A program made the translations under genes and the position numbers. A stretch of 64,000 nt of DNA, taken from contig JAHBUS010000009.1 in the NCBI GenBank assembly GCA_019637955.1, forward strand, positions 1 to 64,000, written 5' to 3'. Position 1 is the stretch's first letter. The number at the start of each line of letters is the position of its first letter. Source of the stretch: Pseudobdellovibrionaceae bacterium. GTDB lineage: Bacteria > Bdellovibrionota > Bdellovibrionia > Bdellovibrionales > Bdellovibrionaceae. The notes beneath the pieces are model-generated. The model was not told the origin of the DNA, did no database searches, and saw only the letters and a list, made by a program, of their open reading frames with translations. Shown one piece after another: positions 58,801 to 64,000 of this stretch.

Positions 58801-58936
58801 TCAAGACCGGAAAGTCGATGTCGGGCATCTGGCTGACGCCCATGCGGCTCAAGCAGACGGCGCCAAAAATAATGAGAGCCGACATCAGGATCCAGGCAAA
58901 AACGGGGCGTAGAATGGAGATCGAAATGATGTTCAT
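55805..58936 (-). CDS. RND-family efflux transporter (HAE1/HME type permease)
   Basis: A 1043-residue inner-membrane transporter with the standard 12-helix RND layout. MNIISISILRPVFAWILM begins the first helix; DIDFPVLSISVDFEGASPEVIEK follows; helix 4 has LALTLAISIVVDDAIMLLENIV, with the proton-relay aspartates; the second half has PFSLTGAFLALWISGVSLN and VLMGIAKKNSILLVEFTNQ. It has no adaptor or outer-membrane channel gene beside it, so partners are elsewhere. The ATG at 58936 is preferred over the GTG at 58951. Substrate unknown. Confidence 0.93.
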   Translation of the reverse strand: MNIISISILRPVFAWILMSALIIFGAVCLSRMGVSQMPDIDFPVLSISVDFEGASPEVIEKEILEPIEERLLGVEGIVEMRSSARQGVGSIRLDFDINRNVDVALQEVQSALSRLVLPPEIDPPIIRKQNPEDEPIMMLGISADKPLNEVIKWTDNVFLDQIRFLPDVGEASIAGFSSRNLRVWVEPRKLKELDLTMVDLLDTINTQHKESAAGQFVSGQQELRVRWLGEAFDTKEFEDMRILRRGSGLVQPQTTLRLKDVARVEDGLTDVRRMGRIDGREAIFVSIRKQRGTNEVTLSENITKKVAELQSTLPEGYKVQVNIDFTQPTKATVHSTMEKLVVAGIITIVICFLFLGSLQSAVNILFSIPTSILGTFIILYFSGMTLNLFTLLALTLAISIVVDDAIMLLENIVRHFRMGKSPAKAAYDGSVEILPSATAASLSVVAIFLPVVFMSGIIGKFFFQFGIAMSGAILLSLLEAVTITPMRAAALLATSPKTSKFEHYVDGINEKWSRAYQRSLQICIKWPKTIVFSSLILFIASMSMVRFVKQEFIPSQDQNIILVNGQTPTGTNLAETQKKSLEVEEILKRNKDINNYIVSIGAGGGGGAVNSMFFPVYLKPRQEREKTHQQVMADLRKEFANVKGVRLQMRDISARNLTTGRQNPIAFNLRGPDLNVLKEKSEEMMKRLTDEGFAQDLDTDFRVGLPELQVKPNQELMERWGVTRDQVSRTLAAALGGTRQGRFTADGRRFDIRVKIPDEAITSEKEIGMIPVRNSFGNLLPLERVVNMTREGALQSISRLNRQRAISVFGDIAPGKSQAAVLDRARSMAKEVLPAGYSFGLEGSSSGFQEAFKSLITALLMGILVAYMILAVQFNSFVHPFVILVALPFSLTGAFLALWISGVSLNLFSFIGIIVLMGIAKKNSILLVEFTNQFRHKGIDVKEALLEACPLRLRPILMTSIATVCAAIPLVIGNAIGAETRKPMGLTIIGGSIVSTVFTLFVVPSLYLMMSKLERTQKVDLGDTNLETPTPKALDEPVPSPAK

Positions 58937-59142
58937 TCTTCTCTTTTCCACAATTCGGGGCCGGGGGGCAACATCTCTGGTAAATAACTGATTTTTATGG
59001 CCTTTTGGGCTATGAATTGTGGAATTTTAAGGCCAATTCTCCACACTCCGGGTCCTGGTTTCTTCGAAGAGAGTGCAGTGCAAATCTTATAAATCGTTGA
59101 AAGCACAAGGGCTTTGCCAAACGAATGGTGTTAGAAGAACGC

Positions 59143-60497
<1,355 letters not shown>

Positions 60498-60501
<4 letters not shown>

Positions 60502-60557
60502 AGAGTCGCCGAAGGCGACACGGGTTGATAGAGAGTCGCCGAAGGCGACACGGGTTG
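60498..60557 (+). repeat. Two tandem 30-base copies containing a hairpin
   Basis: The unit at 60498-60527 is repeated exactly at 60528-60557. Each contains GTCGCCGAAGGCGAC, a hairpin with 6-base arms and a GAA loop. The first copy includes the helicase stop codon, and a third copy begins but breaks after four bases. It may stabilise or end the helicase mRNA. Confidence 0.85.
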
Positions 60558-60620
60558 ATAGATAAATAAGTTCACATTTGAAGTTGATCAGTGGATCGCC
60601 ATCTTGCTGATAAAGAATTC

Positions 60621-60656
60621 GACGAAAAACCGAAGTTCGGTTTTTCGTCTTTTTCT
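60621..60656 (+). terminator. Terminator after the helicase gene
   Basis: GACGAAAAACCGAA (60621-60634) and TTCGGTTTTTCGTC (60636-60649) form a 14-base near-perfect palindrome followed by TTTTTCTTT. It probably stops the helicase transcript. Confidence 0.88.
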
Positions 60657-60756
60657 TTGATAGGCATTCATTCCAACATGATCCAATGGTCTCAAGTTTC
60701 TAACACCTTTTCCTGACATCCTCCAAAATGGACCCATAAGCAGGGAGGACTCAAAG

Positions 60757-63567
60757 ATGGGTCAAACGAGAAGGAATCTCTTACTGGTCGGCGGATTGTT
60801 GATGGTGCTCAGCGCCTGTTCGCAAGCCCCGGCCCCCAGCAGTCTGGAAGACAGCATGAACAGCGCGGTCAACTGTAAGACCGAGACCGCGCCGGTCGAT
60901 CCGAGTGAGCTCGAGATCCAAGGCACGACCGTCGTGCAAAAGGGCGATACCGGCCACTATCAATTGAGCCAGGACCTGAGCTGCTCGAGCAGCCAAAAGG
61001 TCATTTGGAAAACGGTCGCCGTGAACGGCTCGACCCGCATCGGATCTCAAATGAATTCCACCTTTCAAAAGGGCGGGGATTACGTGATCTCGGCGCAGGT
61101 CCTCTCGGCGGGATCCACCACGCCCACCGAACTCTCTTTTAAAACGACCGTTGTCGCGGGGGCGCCCGTTCTGATCAGCCCCCAAATCACCATGGTGGGT
61201 GTCGACAACGTGTTCGATCTTGGCATCCCGGCCGAGTATCAATTGGCCTCGGCTGAATGGAACTTCGGCGATGGCTCGGCCGCCCTAGCAAGCCGGGGTC
61301 CCGTCACTTACATGTACGGCCGTCCGGGCACTTACAACTTGCAAGTCACTTTGAAAAACGCCGCCGGAGAGCCGCTGGTGCTCTCGCGAGCCTTGAGCGT
61401 TTTGCCCCTGCAAGACGGTCAAGAGTGCGTGTATCGTATGAACATCTCGGCTCCTTATGAAGTCGTGGTTCGACAAAACGCGATGATGTCCGTGTTCATC
61501 CCGTCGTGCGTCGCTTCGAAAGTGACCGCGATCAAGTGGAATTTTGGCGATCAGTCGGCCGCCGCCACCGACCAAACGGTCGAGCACGCGTATGCGGCGA
61601 CCGGCAATTACACCGTGACCGTGCAGCTCTTCACCACCTCGACCACCACGCCTTGGGTGACGCTCACGCATGCCTTGCGTGTGGTTGAGGCCCCCGTGGT
61701 GAGCACGCCCACACCCTCGCCCACTCCCGATTTGAACGAGTGTCCCGCATCGGGGATTCAGCGCGAAACGAAGAGCGAGCTTTATTCCGAAAATGAAACC
61801 TGCGGCGTGAACGGCACCAAGGTGAACTCGTACCGCGATCTCGTGAAAGACGAGTGCCGTCCTCAAGCCGGCATCTTGAAATGGATCGAAATTTCTCGCA
61901 CCAAAGAGCTCCAGAGTGAAGGCAGCTGCCAAGGATTGGCGTGTGAAGTTCCCGCCTCGGCGCTTTCGGGCGTGGATCCCGTGGCCGCGGGCCTGAGCTT
62001 GATCAACGGCCGCTATTACATGCTCAACGGCGCGAGTAAAACGTTCTTCTCTTCGACCACGCCCGCCGGCTCTTGCGCGAGCGTGAGCGAGACCCGCACC
62101 TGCCAAAACGGCGTGCTCGGCGGATCGACCGGTCATCAATACCTGACCTGTTCGAATGGTTGTGAAGGTTTCGGCGCTCATGGCACCGTGAAAACCGGCG
62201 TGGCGATCGGCGAAATCAAAGTTCCGCTCACGTGTTCGTTTGGTGAACAGGGTTATTTCAATCTGTTCAGCGAGATCGCCGATCAGACTTGTCAAAACGG
62301 GACCGTGACGACCTCGAACCAACGTCAAGGCGACATCAAAACGGCAGGCTCGTGCCCGACGTACTCGCACACCGGCACGGACGTTTGGTCGACCTGCTCG
62401 GCCGATTGCGGTGGAGAGCAGACCCGTCAATTCCAGTGTCAGAGCAGCACGGGCGACGTGGTCGATGCGGCCCGCTGTGCCGGCTCGGCGCCCGTGGAGA
62501 CCCGTGTTTGTGACGGCAACCCCGCGGCCGTGGCCCGCGAAGACCGAGAAACCTCGACCGAAGAGGCCAACGCTTCGAACCTGTGCCCGGCGAACCAGAT
62601 CGGCGTGATCATCAACAAACGTGACGTCACCATCATTAAATCTTACGCCTGTCTGAATCATTCGGTTCAATTGGACGGAACGCAAACCGTGAACGGTGCA
62701 TGGGTGACCGAGAATTATTGCCGCGACTACGTTCCGCACCGTTGTAACCAAGACTCTTTGAGCAACACCGAAGCCAAAGGCCGCTACAAATGGATGCAGA
62801 AGTGCCGCGCGCAGGTGCCCGTGATCGAAGAGTTCTTGACCAAGTTCGACAGCGTGAGCGTGGACCCTTCGAAAAAAGAGCACTACGGCATCGACGAAGG
62901 CAATCGCTATCTGTACCCGACGTTCATGGACCGTTCGAAGAAACCTGAAAAGGCTTGGATCGCTCCGAAATCCGAGAGCGGCAGCTGCGTGGTGCCTTCG
63001 ACGGTGTACATCGCTTCGGTTTGCGTGTCCTCTTGCGCGACTCCCGAAGAGCAGATCTTGACCCAGGTCAAAGGCGAGAAAATGAAGTACGTACCCTTCA
63101 TCGAAGCCTTGACCCAGAACATCGGTCACGTCATGACCCTGCAAAGCAGCTCGTCGATGAGCAGCAAAGACGTGCAGAAAACGGCGGTTGAAAATTGGAT
63201 CACCGAATTGATCGACACCGATCACGACATCTTGGTCTTTAAGATGCGCTCGGGTGGCCAGCTGAAGCTGACGACCAACCATCCCTTGCTCGCGAGCGAC
63301 GGCACCATGAAAGTCGCGACCGAATTCAAGGTGGGGGACCCGTTGGTTCAGATCGGCGGAAAACTGGATCCGATCGTCTCGATCCAAAAAACCGTGCACC
63401 ACGGAAAGGTCTACAACCTGTTCGTGAAGTCGTCGGCTCTGCATAAAAACATCGTGGTCACCAATGGCTACCTGAACGGAACCGCGTACTTCCAAAACGA
63501 AGGCGCCAAGAATCTGAATCGCACCTTGTTCCGTGACAAACTCGTACGGGGAGCGTTTGAGAAATGA
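60757..63567 (+). CDS. Large lipoprotein with PKD-like, thrombospondin-1-like and Hint-like regions
   Basis: A 936-residue lipoprotein, lipobox LSAC (Cys21). Two PKD-type domains are suggested by WNFGDGSAALASRGP...YMYGRPGTYNL (about 140-215) and WNFGDQSAAATDQ...HAYAATGNYTV (about 235-310). A Thr/Pro linker, a Cys-rich part and a thrombospondin type 1-like module (WSTCSADCGGEQTRQFQC...VETRVCD, 544-586) follow. The last 175 residues look like a Hint module: Cys760, TTNHPLL (839-845), KVGDPLV, and VYNLFV...HKNIVVTNGYLNG (886-908). Hint domains self-process. GGGAGGAC precedes the ATG. It overlaps the next gene start by four bases. The role, perhaps surface adhesion, is inference. Confidence 0.75.
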   Translation: MGQTRRNLLLVGGLLMVLSACSQAPAPSSLEDSMNSAVNCKTETAPVDPSELEIQGTTVVQKGDTGHYQLSQDLSCSSSQKVIWKTVAVNGSTRIGSQMNSTFQKGGDYVISAQVLSAGSTTPTELSFKTTVVAGAPVLISPQITMVGVDNVFDLGIPAEYQLASAEWNFGDGSAALASRGPVTYMYGRPGTYNLQVTLKNAAGEPLVLSRALSVLPLQDGQECVYRMNISAPYEVVVRQNAMMSVFIPSCVASKVTAIKWNFGDQSAAATDQTVEHAYAATGNYTVTVQLFTTSTTTPWVTLTHALRVVEAPVVSTPTPSPTPDLNECPASGIQRETKSELYSENETCGVNGTKVNSYRDLVKDECRPQAGILKWIEISRTKELQSEGSCQGLACEVPASALSGVDPVAAGLSLINGRYYMLNGASKTFFSSTTPAGSCASVSETRTCQNGVLGGSTGHQYLTCSNGCEGFGAHGTVKTGVAIGEIKVPLTCSFGEQGYFNLFSEIADQTCQNGTVTTSNQRQGDIKTAGSCPTYSHTGTDVWSTCSADCGGEQTRQFQCQSSTGDVVDAARCAGSAPVETRVCDGNPAAVAREDRETSTEEANASNLCPANQIGVIINKRDVTIIKSYACLNHSVQLDGTQTVNGAWVTENYCRDYVPHRCNQDSLSNTEAKGRYKWMQKCRAQVPVIEEFLTKFDSVSVDPSKKEHYGIDEGNRYLYPTFMDRSKKPEKAWIAPKSESGSCVVPSTVYIASVCVSSCATPEEQILTQVKGEKMKYVPFIEALTQNIGHVMTLQSSSSMSSKDVQKTAVENWITELIDTDHDILVFKMRSGGQLKLTTNHPLLASDGTMKVATEFKVGDPLVQIGGKLDPIVSIQKTVHHGKVYNLFVKSSALHKNIVVTNGYLNGTAYFQNEGAKNLNRTLFRDKLVRGAFEK

Positions 63568-64000
63568 AACCGTTGATCTTGCGCTCTCTCGCCGGCGTTC
63601 TGGTCTTTGGCTTGATTTTCGCCGCGGTCAATTGGAAGCAAGACTCGGGTTCGCGGGCGCGCTCCCAAGTCCCGCAGCCGTCAGCTTCGCAAGCCGCGGT
63701 GGCGGCCCCGGAGGCGGCACGCGCATCCCCCAGGCTTCAAGTCTCGGCGGGACCCGCGGCCCAGCCGGCCGCGGCGCTGGCCCTGACGGTGAAACCCGAA
63801 GGCCCTCATCAAATGTTGGAAACCTACGCGTTTCGCGAGGACATCGAGAACTTCCGCGCTCTGAATAAAAAAGTCTTTCTGACGGATGACGAAAAGCGCG
63901 CGAAGCGCGAGCTTCTGGAAAACGATGAATTCGTGAAATCCTTGACCCACCTGTTGAAGGTGGGTGCCGGCGACAGCACCGAGATGAAACAGGCCCAGGA
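63564..64000 (+). CDS. Membrane-anchored or exported protein, 3' truncated by window end
   Basis: The frame starts at ATG 63564, overlapping the previous stop by four bases, and remains open to the window edge (145 codons). An N-terminal hydrophobic segment (LRSLAGVLVFGLIFAAV) is followed by an Ala/Pro/Ser/Gln-rich linker (residues 30-75) and a charged helical region (ETYAFREDIENFRALNKK). Coupling to the Hint lipoprotein suggests that they act together. No family can be named from this fragment. Confidence 0.7.
   Translation, partial: MKPLILRSLAGVLVFGLIFAAVNWKQDSGSRARSQVPQPSASQAAVAAPEAARASPRLQVSAGPAAQPAAALALTVKPEGPHQMLETYAFREDIENFRALNKKVFLTDDEKRAKRELLENDEFVKSLTHLLKVGAGDSTEMKQAQ

Noticed and set aside
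61285-63495. 736-codon minus-strand frame opposite the Hint lipoprotein
   Set aside because: The plus-strand gene has a lipobox, a binding site and domain motifs; the antisense frame has only codon-bias-driven openness.

Overview
The window is a stretch of Gram-negative chromosome, fairly G+C rich by eye (roughly 55-60%), that looks like a member of the Bdellovibrionota (Bdellovibrio-like bacteria). The pointers are several short flagellins of 275-277 residues beside flaG-fliD-fliS, very many small lipoproteins and exported proteins, an HNH protein and a TIGR02147-like regulator of types that are common in that group, and a pal-cpoB-tsaD-rsmA-smpB run. This assignment is inference. I see no phage, insertion sequence, CRISPR array or rRNA operon. 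One tRNA gene is present: tRNA-Leu(CAG).

Layout. 1-3350: the end of an unknown gene, an outer-membrane barrel protein and a proline-rich 3D-domain lipoprotein. 3432-15921: a flagellar filament region with three flagellin genes, each behind a near-identical sigma-28 promoter (TCAAG-type -35, exactly 11 bases, GCCGA-type -10), then flaG, fliD, fliS and a FliT/FlgN-like chaperone gene. Interspersed are a DUF389 membrane protein, a long exported coiled-coil protein, a short-chain dehydrogenase and an acidic protein. 16014-17177: a c-type haem lipoprotein.

17304-27865: a long, tightly coupled gene run behind a clear sigma-54 (RpoN) -24/-12 promoter. It encodes a TPR protein, an unknown protein, a GT9 glycosyltransferase, a 57-residue protein, a second GT9 glycosyltransferase, an unknown protein, a sensor kinase with a degenerate receiver domain, a single-domain response regulator and a PilZ-like protein, followed by rsmD, coaD and an aminotransferase. 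Because it lies next to the filament genes, I suggest the first part is a filament or cell-surface glycosylation system. This is the best candidate here for a poorly described system.

27869-49400: small exported repeat protein, HNH protein, a DUF2802 membrane protein with a possible sigma-28 promoter, a large fusion of HExxH peptidase-like domain, TolB-type propeller and barrel, the pal-cpoB-tsaD-rsmA-smpB operon facing away from it, a HAMP membrane protein, a ChrA transporter, a PilZ protein, a BrkB-family protein, the tRNA, several exported proteins, an RlmM-like methyltransferase and mscL.

49459-64000: MFS transporter, TIGR02147-like regulator, small exported proteins, an XRE regulator coupled to a LOG-family gene, an exported metallopeptidase plus phospholipase D pair, an RND transporter, a DEAD-box helicase followed by a tandem hairpin repeat, and a 936-residue lipoprotein with PKD, thrombospondin-type-1 and Hint-like regions coupled to a gene that runs off the window.

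Most start sites were moved from the longest open frame to an ATG, GTG or TTG with a better ribosome-binding site, signal peptide or lipobox; these choices are stated per gene. Family names come from motifs read by eye, without database searches.
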